Positions 45,746-57,509 of a DNA stretch of 64,000 nt are shown here, piece after piece. Source of the DNA: Gnetum montanum (lineage: Eukaryota; Streptophyta; Gnetopsida; Gnetales; Gnetaceae). Location of the stretch: the NCBI GenBank assembly GCA_015680685.1, contig MNCI01002250.1:501580-565579 (forward strand), written 5' to 3'. A program made the position numbers and the translations under genes. Numbering within the stretch: the stretch's first letter is position 1; each line of letters begins with the position of its first letter. The notes under the pieces were generated by a model. It made no database searches and was not told where the DNA came from. It was given only the letters and a program-made list of their open reading frames with translations.

Positions 45746-47480
45746 TTACAACAAAAAGTCTATGATTTGTTTTTGATGCCTCCATTAGTGCTTAGTTAAT
45801 TTGTAGAGTCTATATTTATTTTTCATGAAAATGTAATATTTGTGCAATAGATCCTATGGGTCTTCCAACATAATAAACCTTCATTTCATTTCATGTTAGA
45901 TCTATAAAAATGGAATATGATAGGATTCATGGAGGACATAAATTTGAAGAGCACAATGATATGGAGATTCACAACTACAATTTGCAAGTACATGTCACCT
46001 TGCAATTGCAAATACTTATTTGCAAAAGAGGACAAAACATTTAATTACACATCATATTAGCATAGATAAAACACAAATTGATTATTTCTTGTTATGCAAA
46101 AGAGATTGGTCATGTGCAAAGATTGCAATGTAGAGAGTGCCTTGCAACTTGACAATGACTAATGGTCATGGACTTAGCTATATAGAGCTTCAAAGGTAGG
46201 ACACGAAAATGGACTAAATTCATAAAATGGTGGAATTTGAAGGAAGATATCATCACCTTATTAAAAGAATAATTGTTTCATGAAAGCATCTAGAATTGGG
46301 ATTGCTTCCCACATTTAATTTAGGGCCAAATAGAAAGTTGCATTTAAAAAATTAAAAAAAAAAATTTGGGGTGAAACAAAAGGCAAAAAAATACATTCCA
46401 AAGGAGGCATAGTGGCGAGGTGATAAGTGCGACATACTATCTAGAACAAGAAAAAATGCTTTAAAAATGGCAACAAAGCAGTAGTCAAGAAAACAAGCTG
46501 ATATACAAAAATTGCAAAAAAGGAGACAATCATAGCAATAGCCAAACCTAAACCTAAAGCCTTGGATAGCTTTTATGAGAAATTAGGAACAAACGAATGA
46601 AGCAAGTTCACTTCTACTAATTTAACCTGCAATTCCCACTAAATCCAAATGTTATGAAAGACAATTCAATATGCTAGAAAATGAGAAAAGTATTTTTAAT
46701 TAATGCATAGAAGATTATACTTTATGGTTCCATAACCCACAATCCAAAACACTCACAAACACTCAACGATGTTGTAAAGCATGAGGCTCTACAACTACAA
46801 AACGATTGTCCTTAATGCAAAGCACAACTAAAAGAGAATCTCTCTCACAACTCAAGACTAAGACCTTAACAAATAAGCAAGAACACAAGAACACACAAAG
46901 CAAGCCATACACACCATTAACCTTGACTTGCATTCACAATTATGTACTCACACAATGTGCTCTAATGACATCGCTTACTCAACACATCAAATCTCATGAA
47001 CTCTCATCATGATATCTCATGAAGAAACACATATAATATTTATTGTACATAGAAGACAAGAAACCTAGAAAACCTTCCTCAAGCTCATCTTAGAGATCCT
47101 TGGTTGTTTCCATCTTTTTCTCCTCTTTTTCAACTATTTCCCAATTTTTAATAGCCAATTCGGAAGTTTCCCCAACCATACAATTCATCTTGAACCTTCC
47201 TAGGACATCTTACTATCAAACACTACTTATAGGGAAGACATCCATGTCTAGTGGGAGATGTCTTCCTAGAGGTTGAGCTATCTCCACTCTAGCTGGGATG
47301 TCTCAAGTGATTAGGAGAGGTCACCTAAGACATCTCCAATCTAGGAGAGATGTCTCCACAAAATGTCACACAGCTCCTGCATTTCCCAAATGTCTCCTAT
47401 GATGTCTTAGCTCTCGACCAAAACATCTCCTTGAACTCCAAGACGTTTTCATAGAGCCTAAAACTTGAAAAAAAACTATC
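45746..47480. other. Unassigned spacer
   Basis: No coding region was recognised. The part from 47200 to 47460 carries a cluster of AGACATCTCC/GGAGATGTCT words. The 47.5 kb element starts at 47486, preceded by TATAT (47481-47485), which may be its left target duplication. Confidence 0.45.
47228..47432. repeat. Clustered AGACATCTCC / GGAGATGTCT words
   Basis: At least eight variants of this 10-mer, in both orientations, fall within about 205 bases, spaced irregularly. The word is not a simple tandem array. It may be an internal repeat of an unrecognised transposon or LTR. Confidence 0.55.
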
Positions 47481-47485
47481 TATAT

Positions 47486-48305
47486 TGATGAGTGGCAAGG
47501 TACCCCTACACTCAACCATACAAATACAAGCATTTTATGCATGATTCGGTCAAACTCCGTAGACGAGCTAGTTGTGGTATCTAGATAGTTACTTGTTGAT
47601 TGCAGTTTTTCATCTTCCCACCTGGACTAGTATTTGCTTTGTCATGTATGGTTTAGTCCAAAGTAAGGTGTATGATGTGGTTTCTAAAGTAGTGCTACTC
47701 TTGGAGACAATGGAAAATAACTTGAATTAAGCTAGGAGGAAAAGGGAGAGAGAATCTAAGATAGCTTAAGTGCGATGAGCATCTGTCCCTTAATCATCCA
47801 TACACATCTTGGACCTCATGCACAACTACTACTGGGATTACCAAGTGCATGTCCTAGGTACACTACTGGGATACCAAGTAGTCACACTTGAATGCTCGTG
47901 ATTAAGTCATACTCATTCCACATTTAAGGAGTTTAGTTTGAAGAGATATTAACTACGAAAGCAATAAATAACAATAATAATTAAATAATTAAACTAAGTG
48001 AATGCTGCAATGATGAAGTAATCTCGATCTTTATTTCTGGTCATGTGCGTGTCCAAGTACGTCACACTCGAATAAAGGATGTCATACAATTACAATCATC
48101 ACATTGCAGGCATGCACTGGGAGAAAAGGTTGAGAAAGACTAAAAATGAAAACTAATTTCTAACTAAAAACTTTCCTACTCCACCGTGTGCCTAAGGTAT
48201 ATTTATAGGCCTGCACAGGAGCCACAATATTGCGTATACAATATCGTGAGCCAGGCTGCGATATCGTGTACGTGATATCGTTACCTAATGAATCGCGATT
48301 CATCA
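47486..48305 (-). repeat. 3' LTR of the third element
   Basis: It begins TGATGAGTGGCAAGG and ends GCGATTCATCA on the plus strand. Just outside, TATCCCCATGACTG gives the purine tract CATGGGGATA on the minus strand. A minus-strand TATA box (GCCTATAAATATACC) lies near 48205, with ATATCGTG words beside it at 48225-48282. Confidence 0.9.
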
Positions 48306-48496
48306 TATCCCCATGACTGAATGAAAACTCATCCTCAAGTTAAACAAAATGAGAACAAGCCCCATTGATTATACAGTGGATAGGTATGGGATTATTGACT
48401 AACTAGAAATTATTCATGTCGTAGTGTGGGATTGAATAAAAAAAATTGGGACACAGACGTAGAATTACAAAACTTTTTTGGAACTCATGTGGTTCC

Positions 48497-48800
48497 AGGT
48501 GGCGATGGTTCCTCCATGGGTGCCTTTCCTTTGTCCTGTGCACTAGGCTTTTGAGATTGATACCGTTGAAGAAGTGTGTGATGTTTCTTCTCTTTTATCC
48601 AAGGATTATGAGGTATCCATGTTGATGTTCCAATGTTTGATGGAGTCAGCACCTCCCATGGACATGGTAGCTACGGGAACACTTGATTGGCCTTGACATG
48701 TCATGCTGCAAATAGTCATTATTCCTCTTCATAGGCTCAAGCCCTGATCGTGTAGTAACAGGAGTTCCCTAATGGATGCTGAATGATTGTGCCTCCTGCT
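48497..48800 (-). pseudogene. Truncated ORF2 C-terminus of the third element
   Basis: The minus strand reads HVKANQVFP, then IPHNPWIKEKKHHTLLQRYQ, then QDKGKAPMEEPSPPGTT and a stop at 48497. The outer element's ORF2 ends HDDKGKQPMEEPPSQGTT in the same place before its 3' LTR. Most of the coiled-coil and transposon-domain-like parts are missing, so this copy arose from a longer one by internal deletion. No function is inferred beyond that of the parent ORF. Confidence 0.65.
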
Positions 48801-51388
48801 CCACATGTTGCATGAGGTCCTTGGCCTTTTCCTTCCCTTGGGCATTTAGTTGCACCTTGAGAAGGTCTTGCTTGTTGTCCTCTTTTAGGGGTCATCTATA
48901 ATCACACAAAGATCAATTGTTGGTAAGGTTTTTGAAAGAAGTTCAGTTATTTCATACCTTACTAATTACCTTTAGTAATTGTTGAATTCTTTGCTTAGTG
49001 TGATTTTAGAGTTAGAAATTTTTTCGAGGAAGTTGCCCTAAAAGTTGAATGTCAGACTTGGTTTGTTTAGGTGACACATTAGAGGAAACATAATGGTTTT
49101 GAGGAACGTTTGATAAAATGATGACAAAGGAAAGAATAGATTTAACAATGAAGTGCTTGGAGGGTATAAAATGGTGTGGTGGTGTGTAACAAGTATAAAT
49201 TACAAAAGTCACATAAGTGGGTCCTCCCCAAAGTAGGTTCCAACCTATAATGCCCTTGTGTAACCACACCTTAAAATGTCCATAGGCACTAGAAGGGTTA
49301 AATGTAATTCACACCAGTTCCACAAAACACACACATGTAGATGCCACGATGATGAGGTATAAATTCAACACTACACAAGTCACGAGTCACAAATACATGA
49401 ACAGCAAGATGAGGCGACTTGTAGAAGGAATTGCAAAGATTGGGATATGAGGTAATTGGCCCAAGGCCTAATGAATCCTGTGTAAGGCATGATTAATGTG
49501 TCATTAACCCATCGCTCCAAAATCAGGACCAAGTCCATTCCTTTAATCAGTGACATCGCATTGTTTTATCCCAATGATAGACAACAATGAGAGCATCATG
49601 ATGGCAAGGCGTATGTTCACTTGACATTTTGTACAAGGGAGGAGTGATTTTGCTTTGTGGCACTCTTCTTCTCTTTTCTCTTCTCTCTCTCTNNNNNNNN
49701 NNNNNNNNNNNNNNNNNNNNNNNNNNNNNNNNTCTCTCTCTCTCTCTCTCTCTCTTTGATCTCTTTTTGAATGAATGCTTAAGCCAGAGAAGTGGCCTAC
49801 CTTCAGGCATGGGTGCATGTCTTTCCAGTGGGACCCCTTGTAAAAGCATTGGATTTCTTTGATTGAGTGCCTTTTGATTACTCTTACTCCCATTTTTCAT
49901 TAGATCTACAAGGATCTTAGTAAAACCAAGCTACATGATAACTCCCATAGATGTCACCAAAGAGAATCCACAAGTCCCCTTGATGTCACACCCTAGTCAT
50001 TCCCACTTAGTCCATCCTTCTTCACTTTGGGTATAATGAGCATAAAATTACTTTAAGTTTTAATGATGTCAAGAATATCATTGGACCCAGAGAAGAACTT
50101 CTTATTAATAGAATGGACGGGTGGATGTGATGGGCTCACTGTCCAAGTAATTAGTCACCTGAGACTTGAGAGCAGAGAACAACACCTTAACCAATGAGTC
50201 ACATGAGTGCTTTATTCATAGATGAGATTACTCATGAAAAGATTAAAAAAATAGAAAGATAAAGCAATAAATTAAAAGGTGAAAAATTAGAAAAAAAACG
50301 TTGAAAAATTAAAGAAATAGAAAACATTTATTAATTCTACTGTTGTTAGAATGGAGGTTACCCCCCATAGCTAAACAATTGAGCATGGCTAGAATTAATA
50401 AATGGAAGGTTTGGATCCAAGCATTTTGGAAACATTAGAGTCCAGTCATACTTACCCCATTTGGGTTCACACACTTGATTAGAGTTGACATAGTGGGGTA
50501 AGTTATAAGATGTGGTTAATTTATAAGGAGTTGACCCACTATGGTACTTGCAACTGTAAGAGGGTATGCAAGGATCAACATGTCTCCCCATGTGGCTATA
50601 TTCATTAGGCCCCATGGTTGTTGGAGTATTGAGTGGTGGCCATGATAAGGTAACATGAAGTGTTGGGTTCAAAGAGGAAGATGCACCACAGTGTTGGACT
50701 TATACTAAGTTGGCGGATGTAGTGGTTTCTAAATTGTGGTATCCCTTTCTACAATCACGTCTAAAGAAGGGACACCTATGATGTTGTGGAGGATTCCCAC
50801 TACTGTTGATAGTAGAAGCACAAGTAACGTTTGTGGGTTGATGCTATGGTGCAAATCCTTCAAGTGCAATTGGTGGTCATGTAGAAGGAGGTGAAGGATG
50901 AGAATTTTGAAATTGAGGAGAAGTGTAGGGTACCCAAGGTGGTGGTCCTATTGGTGAGAATATGGGTTGATAGTATTGAGAAGAATAATAATAATGTCGC
51001 GAGATAGAGGATGTTGACCTATTTGGGGAAACAAGATGTTGAACTTGATAAGCACTTAGGTTTGGATGGTATCAAGGGTATAACCAGTTTGGGGATGGCC
51101 TCCCCCATGACTGGGATTGTTGCCATTGTGATTGAACATAGTATTTTTGTACGAACTCTAGATGTAACTTTCTTTCCCAATGCTCATGAAAATGTGACAA
51201 GAGTGGGCATTAGCCCTTGGGATGATCGTACATGTAAATGTTACATTGATACGTATGATTGGTAGTTAAGTTCTTATTCTCTTCATCCCTTCTTTTTGAT
51301 TGTCTAATATGTCATGTTTCTTAGTTCATCATGACTCTACCTCCAATAATATTGGCATATTCTCCACATTTTTCATGTATCCATTCCA
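48801..51388 (-). other. Third element internal tract (gag tail to ORF2)
   Basis: The gag tail carries the motif IYMYDHPKG near 51220. Decayed coding-like sequence continues to about 50350 (open minus frame 50672-50358). Then comes a noncoding tract shared with the inner and outer elements (50340-49020). Stops prevent a gene call. Confidence 0.55.
49660..49757. repeat. TC microsatellite holding an assembly gap
   Basis: CT/TC repeats flank 40 unknown bases at 49693-49732. The gap very probably lies within the repeat. Frames drawn through it are artefacts. Confidence 0.95.
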
Positions 51389-52618
51389 TCATCCTATTGA
51401 TCTTTGCCTCAACTTCATCCAATGATTGTAGTACTGGCAAAGATGATTCCACCTCCTTGCAGTGAGTTGATTTCTCCTCTTCATAATCATGGGCTTTTGT
51501 TGATTTTTGGGGCGTTGAGATTTCTCAACATTCTCCCATTTAGCTAACTCCCCTTCTTCTTTTGCTACCTGCTTAATAAGCTCTTGGAGTTGGTGGGTTC
51601 GTAGCTTGTATAGTTGACCTTGAGCATACATCCCTAGGGTCTCCCTTGTTTCATTATAGAGCCCATCTATGATATGGTACATTAGCCTTTCCTTGGAGAA
51701 CCCATGGCCTGGGTAGTTGTTTAAAAATGCATGATATCTTTCTAAGGCCATGTACAAGGGTTTATGTTGCTCTTGTTTCCATTCTTGGATTTTTCTCCTC
51801 AAGGCCAACACTCTGGCATAGGTTTGATATCATTCAGTAAAGAGTTCTATCATTGTTGGCCAACTACAGATTGATTTTGGTTTTAGGGACCTATACGATA
51901 CTTTTGTGTGACCAATGAATGTCATAGGAAATAGCTTAAGTTTTTGCCATCCATTATGAATGTTTTTCCATGCACAGGCATCGTAGAAGGCTTGTAAATG
52001 TTGTTGCAGATCCAAATCGTAGCCTCCTGCAAACTTGGGAAAGTTATTTAAATCAAGCCTGGGTAGACGACTTTCCTTGCGATGCCTGTAGGATATTCGA
52101 ATGACCTTTTGTATAGGCATTAGGCTCTTGGTGGCTAGCAAGGGTTCATCATCACTAAGTGGGTTATGAGTTTGTGTGTTGGGATGATGTTGTCCTTGTT
52201 CATGTTGGCGTTCTCGATTTTCTTTATGAGCTTGATTTTTAGTTCTACTTCGATCCCTTAAAAGATAGTCATCCGTGTCACAATCTGATGTTGAAGGAGT
52301 AAAGGAAGAGAGGGAACTGTAAAACTTGTTATGACTTTTACAAGTTTTCTAATCATCCCCTAACAGATTCTTGTTAGTTATCAAGAAGGTCCTAGGCCTT
52401 TTGAGCCTCCTCGTTCTCTAGGATGTCTCATCCTTACTAGAGGTGTCAGAGTTGGAAGACAAAAGTCTTCGAGTATTGTTAGGGTGTTCATGAACATAGG
52501 GGATTCTTGCATAAGGTTGAGTACTCCAAAATTTGTCTTCATCATCATATAATTTGTTAGTTCTCCAATGAATTGCCTTACTCATTGTTGCATTGTCAGA
52601 GTCTTATGAGAGAGACAT
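51389..52618 (-). pseudogene. Gag of the third element (near-intact frame)
   Basis: From the ATG at 52618 one frame runs about 410 codons with four stops and no frameshift. The start MSLS-stop-DSDNATMSKAIHW parallels MSLSQGS in the inner copy, so the first stop is CAA to TAA. Then come a linker rich in charged residues and the Gag core: EPLLATKSLMPIQKVIRISY, LPRLDLNNFPKFAGGYDLD, QHLQAFYDACAWKNIHNGW, QKLKLFPMTFIGHTKVSYRS, YNETRETLGMYAQGQLYKL and ELIKQVAKEEGELAKWENVE. The leader from the primer-binding site is about 120 bases. Gag would form the particle and package RNA; it is non-functional as it stands. Confidence 0.85.
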
Positions 52619-52737
52619 TTTTGTGGGTGGTGTGTGACTTAATTGAATTTATTTTAATTTCTTTTCTGAAGGATATATTATGAATACTTTGTTACAGCGA
52701 TCTTGTATGATATAACTAATCTAAATAACTAACACGA

Positions 52738-52755
52738 TCCCCGGCAATGGCGCCA
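52738..52755 (-). other. Primer-binding site, tRNA-Asp type
   Basis: TGGCGCCATTGCCGGGGA on the minus strand differs at one base from TGGCGCCGTTGCCGGGGA, the site complementary to plant tRNA-Asp described for Athila/Calypso elements. It is one base inside the LTR and is the best-preserved of the four sites in the window. Confidence 0.85.
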
Positions 52756-52756
52756 A

Positions 52757-53589
52757 TGATGAGTGGTGAGGTCCCCCTACACTCAACCATACGAATACAA
52801 GCGTTTCACACACGATCTAATCAAACTCTATAGATGGGCTAGTTGTGGTATCTAGATAGTTACTTGCTAATCATAGTTTATTGTCTTCCCACCTAGACTA
52901 GTATTTTCTTTATCACGTATGGTTTAGTCCAGAGTGAGGTGTATGATGTGGTTTCTAACCTAGTGCTACTCTTGGAGGCAATGGAAAATAACTTGAATTA
53001 AGCTAGGAGGAAAAGGGAGAGAGAATCTAAGCTAGCCTAAGTGTGATGAGCATCCATCCCTTAATCATTCGTACACATCTTAGACCTCGTGCACAACTAC
53101 TACTGGGATTACCAAGCGCATGTCCTAGGTACACTACTGGAATACCAAGTAGTCACACTTGAATGCTCATGATTAAGTCATACTCATTTTGCATTTAAGG
53201 AGTTTAGGATGAAGAGATATTAACTATGAAAGCAATAAATAACAATAATAATTAAATAATTAAACTACGTGAATGCTGCAATGATGAAGTAATCTCGATC
53301 TTTATTTCTAGTCATGTGTGTGTCCAAGTACGTCACACTCGAATAAGGATGTTGTACAATTACAATCATCACACTGCGAGCATGCACTGGGAGAAAAGGT
53401 TGAGAAATACTAAAAGTGAAAACTAATTTCTAACTAAAAACTTCCCTGCTCCATCGTGTGCCTAAGGTGTATTTATAGGCCTGCACAGAAGCCACAATAT
53501 CATGTATATGATATTGTGAGCCAGGTCACGATATCGTGTACGTAATATCGTGGGTGTGATATCATGACCTAATGAATCACAATTCATCA
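52757..53589 (-). repeat. 5' LTR of the third element
   Basis: It begins TGATGAGTGGTGAGG and ends CACAATTCATCA on the plus strand, collinear with 47486-48305. A GCCTATAAATA box lies near 53477 on the minus strand, next to a cluster of GATATCGTG-like words (53497-53567). Confidence 0.9.
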
Positions 53590-53599
53590 TGTATGATGG

Positions 53600-55316
53600 A
53601 AAAAAGGGAATTGGAAGAGATGCTCCTATACCAAGGAAGGAAAAAATCTATTTATAAATTATCGAAAATCAAAAACAAGAAATGTAAATACATTGATTAT
53701 GTTAAATACATTAAGGAAGTAGATGAAAGAATTTTGGTAAAAGTTAATGAAATTTTGGATAGGTGAAAAAATTATTTCAAAAATTATTAAATGAAGAATT
53801 CCCCAGAGAAGACATCTAATAAGAAGAACCAAATTTTGGTTTGGTTAATGGACTTTCCTTCTTTGAGGTGAAGATAACCTTATCAAAGATGAAAAATGGA
53901 AAATTTGTTGGACCAAATAATATTCCTATAGAAGCTTAGAAAGCACTAGGAGATACATGAGTTTGTTGGTTGACACAATTATTTAACAAACTTTTGAAGG
54001 ATGGAGAAATGCCCAACAATTAGAGAAAAAACATTACAAAAATAAAGGAAACATGCAAAATTGTGCAAAATATGGAGAGATCAAGCTAATGAGCCATACT
54101 ATGAAGCTTTGGGAGAGAGTCATAGAGCAACTCTGTCTTGAATCAATAGGATTAGAAAATCAATTTCAATTTATGCGAGGGAGATATACTATATATGTTA
54201 TTTTCTTAATACGACAATTAATGGAGAAATTTAGAAAACATAGAAAAATCTACATGTGATCTTCATTGATTTGGAAAAAGCATATGATAGAGTTCCTAGA
54301 GATATTATTCAGTGGAACTTGTAGAGGAAAAAAATCTCGAATAAATATATTAAAGTTATTGAATACATGTATGAAGGAACCACCATTAAAATTAAAACAA
54401 CTTGTGAAACAACATATGATTTTCTAGTCACAATAGGTCTACATCAAGGGTCTATGCTTAGCCCATACTTATTATTCATTATTGTGGATTAATTAACAAA
54501 GTAAATACAAAATGAAATCCCTTGGTGTATACTATTTGCAAATAATATTATGCTGGTGAATAGAACTTGAGAAAATATTGCTTCTAAAATGAAGTAAAGA
54601 CATGCTCTAGAATCAAAAGGCTTAAAAATTAGCAGAAGTAAGACATAATGTATGGATTTCAATTTTAATAACAACATAGCTAGTGGTAAAATAGAAGTGA
54701 TTAAATAAAGGCCAAAAGGTCCCTCATTACAAATAGTTTAGCTACATAGGATCAATCCATCAATTAGATAGTAAAATTGATAAAGATATAAGAAATGAAA
54801 TTGAGGCAAGATGGTCAAAATGTTAGTGGTATTTAATGTGATAAGAGAATACTAATAAAACTAAAGGGAAAATTTAACAAGATAGTAATCATGTTTGCTA
54901 TATTATAAGGTGCTAAATGTTGGGCCTTACAAAAGAGGCATGAACAACAAATTAGTGTGGTAGAAATGTGAATGTTTCAATGGATGTTACCAAAAGAAAT
55001 AAACAACATAATAGAAACATTAGATAAAGACTTAGATTGATTTCTATTTTAGATAAGCTATAGGAATGGTGATTTAAATAGTTTAGACATGTGCAAAGAA
55101 GATCAAACAATAAGCTTGTAAAAAAAGGTTGTTCCATCATTATTCCAAGAAAGCCACCAAAAAGAAGACCAAAGAAGACATGGAAAAAAACAATCAAAGA
55201 TGATTTCAAAAAACTACATATAAATAAAGATTTAGCTCTTCTTAAATGTGAATGATAAAAAAAAATAAAAACAAAAAACTCATGTAGCTAACCCCATTTT
55301 GGTAGGACAAGGCTAG
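53600..55316 (+). pseudogene. RTE-clade LINE reverse transcriptase
   Basis: This is a plus-strand relic of an RTE-type non-LTR retrotransposon, 5'-truncated. Blocks in order: KSIYKLSKIKNKK and IKEVDERILVKVNEI (53640-53760); IKLMSHTMKLWERVIEQ (54078-54130); VIFIDLEKAYDRVPRD (54253-54303, RT motif A); IGLHQGSMLSPYLL (54430-54475, motif B); ILFANNIMLVN (54529-54561, FADD altered to FANN); ESKGLKISRSKT (54606-54646); FRHVQRRSNNKLVKK (55080-55128); RPKKTWKKTIKDDFKKLHIN (55165-55224); and the terminal HVANPILVGQG stop at 55316. Several stops and shifts occur. The protein would nick target DNA and prime cDNA; the endonuclease is missing here. Confidence 0.93.
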
Positions 55317-55337
55317 AATAATGATGATGATGATGTA
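55317..55337 (+). repeat. RTE 3' tail, short ATG-type tandem repeat
   Basis: AATAATGATGATGATGATG follows the RT stop directly. RTE-clade elements typically end in a short tandem repeat rather than poly(A), so this marks the element's 3' end. Confidence 0.75.
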
Positions 55338-55559
55338 TCAAAGTGTGTTATTTGTTAGTTAAAAATTTTGAAAAATTAATTTCTAATTTTAAGAATTTAT
55401 TTAGATTCACAACAATTTGCTTTAGGATTTTTCAGATATTTTTTGGAAGGATGAAAACTCTTTTTTTTTTCTTTTAATTCAAAATTTGCTTATGAGACTA
55501 TTACAAAGAATGATTTTATTTGTAGAAAATTCAATAAGATTTAGAAAATGTAATTATCA

Positions 55560-55790
55560 TCAGACTTTTAGATGAGGAAAATATCAGATATTTGGAGAGC
55601 CCCTCAACTTCCTACAGTTTGTATTTTTTTTATAGTGTTGTATTAGCACTCATCTTAAACCTATGAAAAACATTTCTCCTCAATGTCCTCTTTGTAGAAG
55701 TGAAGACTCATTTTCTAATGTTTTTCTTAGTGTCTTATTGCTACGCATGGTTGGAAATGGACATCCAAAATTTGTAACAACTTTTAACTA
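55560..55790 (+). pseudogene. LINE zf-RVT-like fragment
   Basis: Plus-strand HLKPMKNISPQCPLCRSEDS then FSNVFLSVLLLRMVGNGHPK matches the zinc-binding segment after RT in plant LINEs (CPLCxxxxES-x3-LFxxC-x4-W). It is in a different family from the RTE element just upstream and is too decayed to trace further. Confidence 0.6.
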
Positions 55791-57170
55791 AGCATCAATG
55801 AAGTCATGGTGATCAACCTACTTTGTCTACTTTCTTTCTTTGTATTTAGAAATGTCTTCAACCATGTATTTTCTACTCTATTTGGAAGTTTTGGTATGTA
55901 GTTGTTTTCTAGGAGTAAGAGCATAACTATGACTTCTTTTCAGCAATTAAATACTACATTCTCAAAGATGTTATTTTTCAACTATAACTTCAAGCGAAAA
56001 AGCTCCCAATGAAAGTTGAACAATTAATTTATTTTCTATAGTATTAATTTCTTTCTATTTTAGAGGATTAAGGATGGGAAGCTTTTAGCATTTGTTACTA
56101 TTTGTTCATTATTTTTTACTGATGTTTATAGAGTTTTCTCCTTTCTTTACAAGAAATTCTTTAGTGAAAAATAAAACCCCATTAAGGAATTTCTGAAAGA
56201 GGGTAATACCTAATTCTTTTCCTAACTTAGAGGGGAGGATTGATTATAAAGATGAAAACCTAAAAGGCATGCCCAAAACCATTGGGCTTTCTCTTTAGCC
56301 TCTCTCTTCAATGATCTAATGTACTCTGATCTTCTTAAGCTAAATATGTGTTGTTTTCATCTTACTAGTTATAAGTTAGATTTTAATAGGCCACTAGCAT
56401 ACCTAAATTGTTTATTGCATTATGGTAAGAGGTTGTTGGTTCAAGTTGCACCTAAGCACGTTTATCATATACCTAAATGCTACTAAAATATTTATAACTA
56501 AAACTGAAATTTGATTATACTTATATAGGGGATGTTGAAGCCCTAAAATAATTATAATATAGGTACATCCCAAGATATATAGTCTAATTACAATTGCATA
56601 ACTCAACATTGCCCACCAAAATCATTCCCATGACATAGAGATTTCAAATTAAGAGTCTTGCCACTAGGCTCACACCTCATTGTATATACCCAAAGGATTT
56701 ACTCAATAAATTACTTTGTATAAAATATATTAGTAGCAATAGATCCTAATCACAACAAATGTGTCAACTATTCATGTAGCTTAAATATTAGTAATTAAAA
56801 ACTCACTTATCTTTATAAAAGTAAATTATTAATGTTAACATTCCTTCTTTCTGGCATATTTTCCTTTACCTCATTTTCAACTTCATCACTATTCTACCTA
56901 TCCTTATAACATGAAGTTATTAGTTTTTGTGTCGTAGAAATTGTTTCACTCTTCATATCTCATTCAACTCAAGTTATTGTGATAAGGTTGAACCAAATTT
57001 CATCCTCACTTTACATCCAAACAACAAATTTTGACATAGGCATAACATATTCACTAGCCTTAAGGGCATAAAAATAGTTTATCTAAGTAATGTTAGGGAA
57101 CCAAAAGTCACTATATCACTAATGTTGACTTGACTAGTTTTTTCTTAGTAAAATAAAATGTTGAATTTAA
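55791..57170. other. Unassigned AT-rich spacer
   Basis: No transposon or gene motif was recognised. Traces of the LINE's downstream region may extend to about 55980. Confidence 0.4.
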
Positions 57171-57179
57171 TTATGAAGG

Positions 57180-57504
57180 ATTACAGAGAGAAAGAGTATA
57201 CAAGGCTTTCTTGATATCATCAAAGGCTTTTTGACATTTTTAATCCTAGGTGAAGAAGTAAGACTTGAGAGGAAGATGAGAGAGAGGCCAAAAATAATTG
57301 GTAAGATTAAAGATGAAATGTTGAATGAATTGGAGTTGTTCTTAAAAGATGGATTAAAACTATCCCACTCTTGGAGACTAAGACACTAAGCATCTTTCCC
57401 ATTATAATGCTAACTATGCATTTCTTGGAATTAAGATGAAGGTTAAACTTATTACAATGAGAGAAAATGGTATAAATATTATGAAGATGATATGAGGCTA
57501 GCTT
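57180..57504 (-). pseudogene. Tat-like RT thumb / RNase H start (left half)
   Basis: The minus strand reads KLASYHLHNIYTIFSHCNKF then NLHLNSKKCIVSIIMGKMLS and VLVSKSGIVL. This matches HIxHLxxIFxxCRKYxLxLNPKKCxFGVxxGKLLGxIVSxxGI of gypsy RT just after the YVDD box. LPLKSYFFTWD and KCQKAFDDIKKAL follow. It is the continuation of the RT that stops at 60546, separated by a 3-kb insertion. Confidence 0.8.
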
Positions 57505-57509
57505 GGATT

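Larger units (their letters stand above)
47486..53589 (-). mobile_element. Third complete LTR element (gag, no pol)
   Basis: This 6,104-bp element has LTRs at 47486-48305 (3') and 52757-53589 (5') with TGATGA...CATCA edges, a near-perfect tRNA-Asp-type primer-binding site, a gag frame (52618-51389), a noncoding tract and the truncated C-terminus of ORF2 (about 48800-48497) just inside the 3' LTR. Flanking TATAT (47481-47485) and TGTAT (53590-53594) could be a 5-bp target duplication with one change. In a stretch of about 255 bases aligned by eye the LTRs are roughly 94% identical, so this is the youngest of the three. No RT or integrase was found. Confidence 0.85.

Noticed and set aside
49543-49900. 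Three overlapping frames across the N run
   Set aside because: They exist only because N is translated as X within a TC repeat.
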